Assembly: GCA_964344305.1 (NCBI GenBank)
Contig: CAYFMT010000014.1
Span: 8,646 to 72,645 of the forward strand
Length of the DNA stretch: 64,000 nucleotides
Direction: 5' to 3'
From: JABMOV01 sp964344305
GTDB taxonomy: Bacteria; Fidelibacterota; Marinisomatia; Marinisomatales; JABMOV01
Part shown: piece after piece, positions 8,001-15,705 of the stretch
Layout: each line of letters opens with the position of its first letter
Position numbering within the stretch: position 1 is the stretch's first letter
Program-made: the position numbers and the translations under genes
The notes under the pieces: model-generated
Told to the model about the DNA's origin: nothing
Seen by the model: only the letters and a program-made list of their open reading frames with translations
Databases searched by the model: none

Positions 8001-9041
8001 ATGAAAAAAAGTATTTTAGTATCCCTGTTTATCCAACTGGGAATTGCACAAACCACCAACAATCCCGATTTCAGTATTATCGGTGACCTTCTTGTCAATT
8101 ATGAAGATGAAACCACCAGCTTGAGTCATTCCGGAGTCGAACTGGCATTTCAGGAATATGTAAACCCATTTGCCAGGGCCGATGCCTACTTACACCTTCA
8201 CGAGGGTCATGGTCTTGAACTGGAAGAAGCCTATCTATCTTTAGAGCGTGGGCTGCCCTTTAGCCTCGGCATGCGAACCGGTGTTTTTCGTCCCGATTTT
8301 GGGAAAATCAACAAAGAACATGCCCACACGTACTATTTCATCCATGCGCCTAAAAGCACAGAGGTTCTGTTGGGAGAAGAAAACTGGTCATCTACAGGTG
8401 CGGAACTCAATCTATTGTTGCCATTTCCTTGGTACAGCAGTTTGTCTGTATCCTACATGCAGGAAGGCATAAATCCCCACAGTCACTCACATGATCATGG
8501 AGAAGAAGAAGAGCATGAAGAAGAGGATGTCGATGTGTCTCCAGCCCTTTCAAGTCGGATATCTTCATTTCTGGATTTAAATACAGTTACGCATCTGGAA
8601 TCAGGATTCAGTTATTATAAAACAACAGATGAAGGCTCTCATCCCACCTTTGCTCTGGATTCGAAGCTTAAATGGCGGCCGGATACTTACCGATCATTGA
8701 CCATACAGGGCGAACTTTTTTCTTCGGTTCATGAAGAACATGAGGAAGAGGAGGAAGGTGAACATCATGATGAAGTCCATCGCAATCTTTCAGGATATGT
8801 ATGGACTAATGCCCAGTTTCAAAAACACTGGAATGCAGGATTTATCCTCGACTATATAAAGGATTTGGATGAAGAAACTTATCTGGGAACAGGGTTTTTC
8901 ATTGGGTTCAGCCCGGTAGAAGAATCTTCAGTTTATCGGGTCTATCTGAATCGGAGCATTCATGGTGATGAAGATCCAGTGTTTAGTGTAACGGGACAGA
9001 TCATCTGGTCTCTTGGGCCTCATAAACCACACACATTTTAG
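8001..9041 (+). CDS. Outer-membrane porin-like protein with His/Glu-rich loops (zinc operon)
   Basis: 346 residues from the ATG at 8001, which has a GGAG site 7 bp upstream; the frame runs open further back but overlaps the previous gene and lacks a signal peptide there. Signal peptide (KKSILVSLFIQLGIAQ), then alternating amphipathic strands ending in a beta-barrel-like C terminus. Two acidic/His loops (HSHSHDHGEEEEHEEED about residue 160 and HEEHEEEEEGEHHDEVH about residue 245) look like divalent-metal-binding loops facing outward or into the pore. It stands directly before ZnuA (8-bp gap) and ZnuB. Passage or capture of zinc at the outer membrane is inferred; no named family is assured. Confidence 0.75.
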   Translation: MKKSILVSLFIQLGIAQTTNNPDFSIIGDLLVNYEDETTSLSHSGVELAFQEYVNPFARADAYLHLHEGHGLELEEAYLSLERGLPFSLGMRTGVFRPDFGKINKEHAHTYYFIHAPKSTEVLLGEENWSSTGAELNLLLPFPWYSSLSVSYMQEGINPHSHSHDHGEEEEHEEEDVDVSPALSSRISSFLDLNTVTHLESGFSYYKTTDEGSHPTFALDSKLKWRPDTYRSLTIQGELFSSVHEEHEEEEEGEHHDEVHRNLSGYVWTNAQFQKHWNAGFILDYIKDLDEETYLGTGFFIGFSPVEESSVYRVYLNRSIHGDEDPVFSVTGQIIWSLGPHKPHTF

Positions 9042-9049
9042 GAGGCATC

Positions 9050-9922
9050 ATGAAAAATTTCTGGATAATTCTCGTCATGATATCATCTGTGTTTGGTGGA
9101 AAAATAAAGGTTGTAACCTCCACAACAGACCTTGCAGACATCGTGTCGCAAATTGGTGGAGACAGGGTTACCGTTTCCAGTATAGCTCGAGGAAACCAGG
9201 ACCCGCACTATGTAGAGGTTCTGCCATCATACATGATCAAGGTGAAACGTGCCCACATCTATTTCATGGTAGGCATGGAGTTGGATCTCTGGGCGGAGCA
9301 GATTATCGATGGTTCCCGAAACCGGCATTTGATCATTGTTGACTGTTCCAAAGATATTGAACCCATGGAAGTACCCACAGGCGATGTGGATGCAAGTATG
9401 GGTGATATTCATCGATTTGGCAATCCGCATTACTGGCTGGACCCACTGAATGGAAAGATCATAGCAAAAACCATCAAGGATGCGCTTATTACACAGGATC
9501 CAAAGTCTTCTGTAGAGTATGAGCAGCGTTACCAAACCTTCATTGAGTCAATTGACAATCTATTAGTGGGGCTAAAAAAGCAATCTGAGGAATTACACGG
9601 GAAAAAGGTCATTTTTTATCACAATTCATGGCCATATTTCACGCGTCAGTTTGGATTAAAAACCATGGCTTTTGTAGAACCAAAACCAGGGATAACCCCC
9701 TCACCCGGTCACCTGGAAAAACTTATCCGCACCATTGAATCTGAGGATGTATTACTCATGGGTATTGAATCCTATTTTAGTGAAAATGCCGTGGAATTTC
9801 TTGAGGAAAAAACGGGGGTTCCGTATGTTAAGCTTTCACAATCCGTTGGTGCCTTATCCGAGGCAGATTCATATCAAAACCTGTTTCGAGTCAACCTCAA
9901 TGCATTGATGTCAAATCTGTGA
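9050..9922 (+). CDS. znuA: Zinc/manganese ABC transporter substrate-binding protein (ZnuA/TroA family)
   Basis: 290 residues with a signal peptide (KNFWIILVMISSVFGG) and an AGGAGG ribosome site just before the ATG. Cluster A-I metal-binding lipoprotein-like fold: KVVTSTTDLADIVSQIGGD at the N terminus, DPHYVEVLPS (first metal His), GNPHYWLDPLNG (second His), FYHNSWPYFTRQFG (third His) and IGIESYFSE near the C terminus. It lacks the long His-rich loop of some ZnuA proteins, though the outer-membrane protein upstream has two such loops. It delivers Zn(2+) or Mn(2+) to the permease encoded 7 bp downstream. Metal identity is inferred from operon context. Confidence 0.9.
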   Translation: MKNFWIILVMISSVFGGKIKVVTSTTDLADIVSQIGGDRVTVSSIARGNQDPHYVEVLPSYMIKVKRAHIYFMVGMELDLWAEQIIDGSRNRHLIIVDCSKDIEPMEVPTGDVDASMGDIHRFGNPHYWLDPLNGKIIAKTIKDALITQDPKSSVEYEQRYQTFIESIDNLLVGLKKQSEELHGKKVIFYHNSWPYFTRQFGLKTMAFVEPKPGITPSPGHLEKLIRTIESEDVLLMGIESYFSENAVEFLEEKTGVPYVKLSQSVGALSEADSYQNLFRVNLNALMSNL

Positions 9923-9929
9923 GGATTCT

Positions 9930-10736
9930 ATGGAATATATAGATCTGCTTATCTGGCCTTTTCTGGCAGCCCTTGTACTTACCGGGATACATGTCTACCT
10001 GGGCCTGCATGTGGTAACCCGCGGGGTCATCTTTGTGGATCTGGCACTGGCACAGGTAGCTGCTCTTGGGACAGCTGTAGGACTTATCCTGGGCTGGGAA
10101 CATGATGGAATATCCACCTACCTGGTTGCGCTGGGATTTACATTCATGGGTGCCCTTCTATTTTCCATCACAAGAACAAAACACAACAGGGTCCCACAGG
10201 AAGCCATCATTGGAATAACCTATGTAGTTGCTGCTGCTGTTATGATTCTGCTGTTCAGTAAATCTCCTGAAGGTGGAGAACATTTAAATCACCTTTTGGT
10301 TGGATCCATACTGTTTGTGACACCAAAACTGGTTGGATATACATTCTTCCTCTATGCAGCAATTGGCATTTTTCACTGGGTGAACCGAAAAGCGTTTTTG
10401 TCGGTGAGCGCCGGACAACATTCTGAACGATATAATACCAGGTTTTGGGATTTCCTGTTTTACCTCACATTTGGTTTTGTCGTCACCAGTTCTGTTAAAA
10501 TAGCAGGTGTTCTACTTGTGTTTTCATTCCTCATCATCCCCGCTGTTGCAGCATTACTCTTTGTAGATGGTGTAAAGAATCGATTGTTTTTTGGTTGGGG
10601 ATTTGGTGTGATAGGCAGTTTGTTGGGCATGGCAGCATCTCTCCTGTTGGATATACCTACTGGAGCGGCAATCGTAGCCACTTTTGGTTTTCTACTGGCT
10701 GGTTCCTCCATGTTTAAGTTATTGAGGAAAACCTGA
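9930..10736 (+). CDS. znuB: Zinc/manganese ABC transporter permease (ZnuB family)
   Basis: 268 residues, polytopic, with the ABC-3 family profile: GLHVVTRGVIFVDLALAQ near residue 27 (coupling/helix region), then about eight membrane helices, including SVKIAGVLLVFSFLIIPAVAA near residue 188, a family signature. It is the inner-membrane channel for the metal delivered by the preceding ZnuA. A perfect 13-bp stem-loop follows at 10744, so the operon seems to stop here without the expected ZnuC ATPase; the next ATPase gene belongs to a different exporter pair. The ATPase may be encoded elsewhere. Confidence 0.9.
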   Translation: MEYIDLLIWPFLAALVLTGIHVYLGLHVVTRGVIFVDLALAQVAALGTAVGLILGWEHDGISTYLVALGFTFMGALLFSITRTKHNRVPQEAIIGITYVVAAAVMILLFSKSPEGGEHLNHLLVGSILFVTPKLVGYTFFLYAAIGIFHWVNRKAFLSVSAGQHSERYNTRFWDFLFYLTFGFVVTSSVKIAGVLLVFSFLIIPAVAALLFVDGVKNRLFFGWGFGVIGSLLGMAASLLLDIPTGAAIVATFGFLLAGSSMFKLLRKT

Positions 10737-10743
10737 CTTATTG

Positions 10744-10773
10744 GACCCTGTGATTTCAATAAATCACAGGGTC
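10744..10773 (+). terminator. Stem-loop after znuB
   Basis: Perfect 13-bp inverted repeat GACCCTGTGATTT / AAATCACAGGGTC around a 4-base loop. The following bases are TTATCC, so there is no good U run; it may be a weak terminator or a processing site separating the zinc genes from the FetAB pair. Confidence 0.6.
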
Positions 10774-10811
10774 TTATCCTGTGTACCTGATTCATATTCC
10801 GCTGAATTGGA

Positions 10812-11561
10812 ATGACGCTTAATTTCCACCGCCCTATGAATCAGCCTCATACACCTATCCTTCAATGCTCTCAAGTGTCCTATACACCTGGTACAAAACC
10901 CATTCTGAACGGCATCAATGTGGAATTCTCATCACAATCCTGGACCGGTGTTCTGGGTCCAAGTGGATGTGGAAAGTCCACCCTTCTGCGCTGTTTGAAT
11001 CATCTCATTTCCCCCACAGAGGGAGATATTCTTTTTGACGGAAAACTGCTTGAGAGATATTCCCCCTCGGACCTACGCAGGAAAATATGTCTCATACAAC
11101 AAAAGCCATCCATGGTTTATGGGACGGTCGAGGAAAATCTGCAGCTTCAGAATCGATGGACCGAATACCGGTTTAGCGAATTAGAGATACTGCAGTCGTT
11201 GGATTCTGTCGGGTTGGATAATGATGTTCTAACCCAGGATGCCCGGTCTCTATCCGGCGGTGAACAACAACGGGTTTCCCTGGCCAGAGGAATTCTGAAT
11301 GATCCTGATGTATTGCTCCTTGATGAACCCACTTCCAATCTTGATCCCCGTCTTTCCAGACAGATTCTGGATATGGTAAAAGAGTTGGCTTTGAAAAGAC
11401 AACTTTCCGTCATTATGGTATCACATGACCATGTTCTATTACAGGAGTATGTTTCCGATATTGTGGTGATGGAGCATGGTACCATCCTGGAAAGTGGCTC
11501 TGTTTCACTCCTGGATCATCCTGCTGACCCTCGCACTCAATCCATGCTCATGAAGGATTAA
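10812..11561 (+). CDS. fetA: ABC transporter ATP-binding protein, FetA (YbbL) type
   Basis: 249 residues (an ATG at 10836 would remove 8 residues). Single ABC domain: Walker A GPSGCGKST, Q loop in CLIQQKPSMVYGTVEENL, signature LSGGEQQRVS, Walker B VLLLDEPTSNLD, switch His in MVSHDH. The opening (ILQCSQVSYTPGTKPILNGI) and the Q-loop region resemble E. coli FetA rather than ZnuC. The permease follows one base after its stop, the usual FetA-FetB pairing for iron export and oxidative-stress protection. A stem-loop separates it from znuAB, so shared use with the zinc permease is unlikely though not excluded. Confidence 0.87.
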   Translation: MTLNFHRPMNQPHTPILQCSQVSYTPGTKPILNGINVEFSSQSWTGVLGPSGCGKSTLLRCLNHLISPTEGDILFDGKLLERYSPSDLRRKICLIQQKPSMVYGTVEENLQLQNRWTEYRFSELEILQSLDSVGLDNDVLTQDARSLSGGEQQRVSLARGILNDPDVLLLDEPTSNLDPRLSRQILDMVKELALKRQLSVIMVSHDHVLLQEYVSDIVVMEHGTILESGSVSLLDHPADPRTQSMLMKD

Positions 11562-11562
11562 C

Positions 11563-12372
11563 ATGGACACGTCTTTTTATATCATCACCTGGACCGACGT
11601 ATTCGTCTCCTTGATCCTTATTTTGATCACATTCATATTGCTGTCCTGGTGGAAAATCGGCATAACGAAATCGCTCATCTGGGGCACGGTGCGATCATTC
11701 GTTCAGCTTACTATCATGGGATATGTCCTGACGTTCTTCTTCCGCCAGCATCACTGGACCTTCATGGTGGGATTGCTGATTCTCATGAGCCTGATTGCAA
11801 GCTATGAAGGGTATAGGAGGCTAAAAGATCGCCCCATACCATTCTATTTCCTTATCCTGTTTGGATCGTTACTCATTACACTCATTATTGTCCTAGGTAC
11901 AATTCTGCAATTCATCCTGGATGTAAAACCATGGTATTACCCTTACGCCATGATACCTATTGCAGGGATGATCATTGGGAATGCCCTCAATTCAACCACC
12001 CTTACCATCAACCGGTTTACCGCCGAACTTGAGCACCGGGAGGGTGAAATGGAAATGATGCTATCCCTGGGGGCACCAGTACGATTTGTGGTAGAAGGAT
12101 CCATTCGAGCGGCTATTCGTGCCGCACTCCTGCCTGTGCTTAATTCTATGATGATGGTAGGTCTGGTTCAAATCCCTGGTGTCATGACAGGACAGATTCT
12201 TGCCGGGATCGATCCCATCATTGCGGTACGTTACCAGATCATGATCATGTACATGTGGGTAACATCAGCAGCCTTAACGGATATTCTTGTCCTCGCTTTT
12301 GTATATCGGGCATTTTTTACCTCTAATGATCAGATAAAATATGATCTCGTTCGTAAAGGCAATCAGTCATGA
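11563..12372 (+). CDS. fetB: ABC transporter permease, FetB (YbbM/UPF0014) type
   Basis: 269 residues with about seven membrane helices. Family signatures visible: RSFVQLTIMGYVLTFFF near residue 46, IPIAGMIIGNALNSTTLTIN near residue 131, a cytoplasmic MMLSLGAP loop, and IPGVMTGQILAGIDPIIAVRYQ near residue 206. UPF0014/FetB proteins pair with FetA to export iron (or other metals) from the cytoplasm. The start codon is one base after the FetA stop. The promoter of the amylase gene follows after about 110 bp. Confidence 0.9.
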   Translation: MDTSFYIITWTDVFVSLILILITFILLSWWKIGITKSLIWGTVRSFVQLTIMGYVLTFFFRQHHWTFMVGLLILMSLIASYEGYRRLKDRPIPFYFLILFGSLLITLIIVLGTILQFILDVKPWYYPYAMIPIAGMIIGNALNSTTLTINRFTAELEHREGEMEMMLSLGAPVRFVVEGSIRAAIRAALLPVLNSMMMVGLVQIPGVMTGQILAGIDPIIAVRYQIMIMYMWVTSAALTDILVLAFVYRAFFTSNDQIKYDLVRKGNQS

Positions 12373-12481
12373 GGATCATCTCCATCCAGTATTATGTGTC
12401 AACACGAACTATCCTCAAATTGGTGAATCTCACCAACAATAAATTGCACGATGTAGTTAAGACTCAAGAATAAGATTTTTC

Positions 12482-12541
12482 TTGAGTAATCCATGGATAC
12501 AACTTAATATTTCGTACTAGTAACTCACCGTTGAGTTACTA
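12482..12541 (+). promoter_or_regulatory. Amylase promoter with palindromic operator (site 1)
   Basis: TTGAGT (12482-12487), 17-bp spacer, TAATAT (12505-12510): a good sigma70-type pair. Seven bases later begins a perfect palindrome, TAGTAACTCA-CCGT-TGAGTTACTA (12518-12541), so it should cover the start of transcription. The same palindrome stands at 34152, 42248 and, slightly degenerate, 23868. The stretch from -35 to operator is conserved with site 2. Repression by the TrmB-like protein encoded at 33266 is inferred. Confidence 0.82.
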
Positions 12542-12568
12542 ATCTTAACCATAACGATTACTACTGCT

Positions 12569-14428
12569 ATGCTAAACAACATCACACGCGCTTCACTACT
12601 CTGTCTGTTCATCTTCAATCTCTCTTCTGCAAAAACACCTGACTGGGCAAAAGATGCCGTTTGGTATCAGATCTTTCCTGAGCGGTTTTATAATGGTGAC
12701 CCAGCAAACGATCCAACGGCTGAAAGCCTGCATGGAACCTGGCCATGGGAAGATCAATCCTACTGGGATATAACACCATGGACGTCAGACTGGTATACAT
12801 TCCAACCCTGGGAAATTGAAAATGGACACCCATACAATTACCAGTTTCAATTGAGACGTTATGGGGGAGACATCCAGGGTATTATAAACAAGCTGGATTA
12901 TCTCAAGGACCTGGGCGTCACTGCCATTTATTTAAACCCAGTCTTCGATTCACCATCCAGTCATAAATACGGTGCTGCATCCTACCATCATGTGGATCGT
13001 CACTTTGGTCCGGATCCGGAAGGCGATGCGGATATCATGAACAGTGAAGATCCCCTTGATCCAACCACCTGGAAGTGGACGTCTGCAGACAAACTATTTC
13101 TTGACCTGGTACATGAAATTCATAATAGGGATATGTACATAATTATAGATGGTGTGTTTAATCATGCAGGACTCACATTCTGGGCATTTCAGGATGTGAT
13201 AAAAAATCGTGAGGAAAGCCCCTTTTATTCCCTCTATAACATAGAGGGGTCCAACCTTCCGGACAAATCCCATTTGAATGATTTTCAGGATTTGCCGGAT
13301 TATTACAAGACAGAATCGGATGAACCACTTCGTTACACAGGATATGTCGCAGACCTTCCTGCATTCAGACAGGATGAAAATGGTCCTGTGGAACCCATCA
13401 GAGCTCACTTTCAACACGTCGTCCAACGCTGGATGGATCCCAACAATGATGGAGACCCAACTGATGGCATTGATGGGTGGAGACTGGATGTGGCAGAGCG
13501 TGTTCAAATGGGATTCTGGGATCTCTTTGGTGACTGGGTTCGAGATATAAATCCTGATGCCTACATCACGGGAGAAGTCTGGTGGGAGGACTGGTGGAAC
13601 AACAAACAGTTCAATGCGGCACCCTGGTTTGAGGGTAACCGTTTTGATGCCGTCATGAATTATCGTTTTGGTGATGCCATGTACAAATTCTTCAATGATA
13701 AAAACCAGGCAATCTCCCCAAGTGAGCTGGATGAACTCCTGGGTCAAATCCGTACGGATTATCCACTGGAAAACACCTATGTGCTACAAAACCTGTTAGA
13801 CAGCCATGATACAGAACGGATCAGTTCCGGAGTTGTGAATCCGGACCGATGGATAGATCACGGAGCCAATATGCCTTACAATAAGGAATTTGATATTCGT
13901 AAACCCAATGAACAAGAGCGACAGGTTCAACAAACCATGGTGGCATTTCAGTTTACTTATATTGGTGCACCTTTTATCTATTACGGAACGGAGGCCGGCA
14001 TGTGGGGATCAGACGACCCCGATTGCAGAAAACCCATGGTTTGGCCGGAGTTTACCTATGATGATGAAACCACGCATCCCTGTGACTATGATCCTGAATG
14101 TGACTACTCCCGTCCTTTAGATAAAGTAATATTTGACAAGGATCTTCATAATTTTTACTCATCCATGGGAGCATTGAGACAGTCTTCAAAAGTACTGCGG
14201 AGAGGAGATTATCGAACCGTATTTGTAGACGATAAAAATGGATTATTTGCTTTTGAGCGAGAGCATGGAGATGAAAAAGTCCTGGCAGTATTTAATCAAA
14301 GCACAAATCCTGCAAAACTGAACAAAAAAATATTCCCGGGTAAGAAATCTGCTTGGAAACAATTAATGAGCAATTCTTCCGGCAGGGGAATTGATGGAAA
14401 ATCGTTCATTATCTATACAGCTAAATAG
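12569..14428 (+). CDS. Exported GH13 alpha-amylase/neopullulanase-like glycosidase
   Basis: 619 residues with a signal peptide (ASLLCLFIFNLSSA). GH13 (beta/alpha)8 motifs in order: WYQIFPERFYNGD at the start of the barrel, DGVFNHAG (region I), DGWRLDVAE with the nucleophile Asp (region II), ITGEVWWE with the acid/base Glu (region III), LDSHDTER with the third Asp (region IV), then YYGTEAGMWG and a C-terminal beta domain. The N-terminal glycan module of cyclomaltodextrinases is short or absent. It hydrolyses alpha-1,4-glucans. It has no Por-type sorting tail, unlike the binding proteins of this region, so a periplasmic place, like SusA, is likely. It is the first gene after operator site 1 and overlaps the foldase gene. 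Confidence 0.93.
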   Translation: MLNNITRASLLCLFIFNLSSAKTPDWAKDAVWYQIFPERFYNGDPANDPTAESLHGTWPWEDQSYWDITPWTSDWYTFQPWEIENGHPYNYQFQLRRYGGDIQGIINKLDYLKDLGVTAIYLNPVFDSPSSHKYGAASYHHVDRHFGPDPEGDADIMNSEDPLDPTTWKWTSADKLFLDLVHEIHNRDMYIIIDGVFNHAGLTFWAFQDVIKNREESPFYSLYNIEGSNLPDKSHLNDFQDLPDYYKTESDEPLRYTGYVADLPAFRQDENGPVEPIRAHFQHVVQRWMDPNNDGDPTDGIDGWRLDVAERVQMGFWDLFGDWVRDINPDAYITGEVWWEDWWNNKQFNAAPWFEGNRFDAVMNYRFGDAMYKFFNDKNQAISPSELDELLGQIRTDYPLENTYVLQNLLDSHDTERISSGVVNPDRWIDHGANMPYNKEFDIRKPNEQERQVQQTMVAFQFTYIGAPFIYYGTEAGMWGSDDPDCRKPMVWPEFTYDDETTHPCDYDPECDYSRPLDKVIFDKDLHNFYSSMGALRQSSKVLRRGDYRTVFVDDKNGLFAFEREHGDEKVLAVFNQSTNPAKLNKKIFPGKKSAWKQLMSNSSGRGIDGKSFIIYTAK

Positions 14429-15689
14429 AGCAATATCCATTGTTGCCGTTGTAATAATGTGGTCATGTTCGACCTCTGATTCACCCGGATTTGCAACAGT
14501 AGACCATGTAACCATCACGTCTGACACATTCGAGGATCGTTATACAGATTTCCTGAACCTCACCCACGTCACAGACAATCTTCATTATCGATATATTTTC
14601 CTTAACTCACTTATTGATGAGCAGGTGTTGCTTCAATATGCAGATGATTCTGGCTTCTGGGGACATCGGGAGCATCGTGAAGAATTGGATAAAATTCGGG
14701 ATCAGCTCCTACTCAACACCCTGTTTGAATCAGAAATCGAACCACTCATTGCACCGCCGGATTCTGTACTGAGGACCCTGTATACCTGGAGCAAAACATC
14801 CTTGCATGTACAGCATCTTTTCTCCAGAACCCGTGATGGCATAGAATCTATTTGGGATCGTCTTGAAAATGGCGAAAAATGGGATGACATCGCAATGGAT
14901 ACCTTTCAAGATTCGGTATTAAAAAACACCGGTGGTAATCTTGGATTTGTTCAACTTGGCGATCTTGACCCCGCTTTTGAAAACCAGGCATACACTCTCA
15001 GTGATGGTGAAATATCCAAACCTGTACAGACGGAATATGGGTATAGCATTATTCGTGTCATTGAGCGAGAAACGGACCCGTTTTTCATTGAATCAGAATA
15101 CCAGCAGGAAAAGGGACGATTGTCTTTACTCAGGTACAATTACTTTAAAAAAGAATGGGTGAAATCCTATACGGATGATGCCGTTGATGCATTGAATCTC
15201 TCCATTGATTTTGAGGGTATACGGCAGCTTGAACAAGCATGGAACAATCGGGATAATCGGAGCCCAGAATCCCCTGTCACGGGGGGCGACATTTCCTGTA
15301 TATTTATCGGTCTTCATGACAGGGAAATCTCCCTGGCGGAGTGCATGGATTTGCTCATGAAATTACCAGATATACAACAACATCGGCTTCAATCTGAAGC
15401 CCATATAGGAGATGCTCTAAAAGGTATTTTCGTCCAAAAATATTTATTGTCCAGGGCAGATGAAATGAACCTGTGGGACACCAACAACTTGCAGCCCGTT
15501 TTTGACCTCGCGAAAACCAACTATGCAGTTAAATCCATTGTGAAATCAATTCAGTCTCCATTCGACCGGGAAGATTTCACCGGACAAAAAAACCGCTTCG
15601 CTACATTTCGCGATAGTCTCAGAAACCAATCCCACATTTACATAGACAGCATCGCCCTGAAACAGTTTGTCATGGAACAACCAACTTAA
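14394..15689 (+). CDS. Parvulin-type peptidyl-prolyl isomerase, probable lipoprotein
   Basis: 431 residues from the ATG at 14394 (AGGGGA site just upstream), overlapping the amylase gene by 35 bp. A hydrophobic N terminus ends MWSCS, a plausible lipobox. The PpiC/parvulin domain lies at about 140-235: VQHLFSRTRDGIE, then GGNLGFVQLGDLDPAFENQAYTL cut short by GEISKPVQTEYGYSIIRVIE, a SurA/PrsA-like pattern. The N-terminal part looks like a SurA-type chaperone arm, the C-terminal 190 residues are unassigned. Placed between an exported amylase and a TonB receptor, it may help fold the outer-membrane or secreted products of the operon (inference). Confidence 0.85.
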   Translation: MENRSLSIQLNRAISIVAVVIMWSCSTSDSPGFATVDHVTITSDTFEDRYTDFLNLTHVTDNLHYRYIFLNSLIDEQVLLQYADDSGFWGHREHREELDKIRDQLLLNTLFESEIEPLIAPPDSVLRTLYTWSKTSLHVQHLFSRTRDGIESIWDRLENGEKWDDIAMDTFQDSVLKNTGGNLGFVQLGDLDPAFENQAYTLSDGEISKPVQTEYGYSIIRVIERETDPFFIESEYQQEKGRLSLLRYNYFKKEWVKSYTDDAVDALNLSIDFEGIRQLEQAWNNRDNRSPESPVTGGDISCIFIGLHDREISLAECMDLLMKLPDIQQHRLQSEAHIGDALKGIFVQKYLLSRADEMNLWDTNNLQPVFDLAKTNYAVKSIVKSIQSPFDREDFTGQKNRFATFRDSLRNQSHIYIDSIALKQFVMEQPT

Positions 15690-15705
15690 ACCAACAGGAA
15701 AAGGT

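Noticed and set aside
10812..11561. Calling the ATPase ZnuC to complete the zinc transporter
   Set aside because: A strong stem-loop separates it from znuB, FetB follows after one base, and the sequence around the Q loop resembles FetA.
13094..13747. 217-codon minus-strand frame inside the amylase gene
   Set aside because: Lies wholly within the strongly supported GH13 gene, shows no family motif and is a shadow frame.
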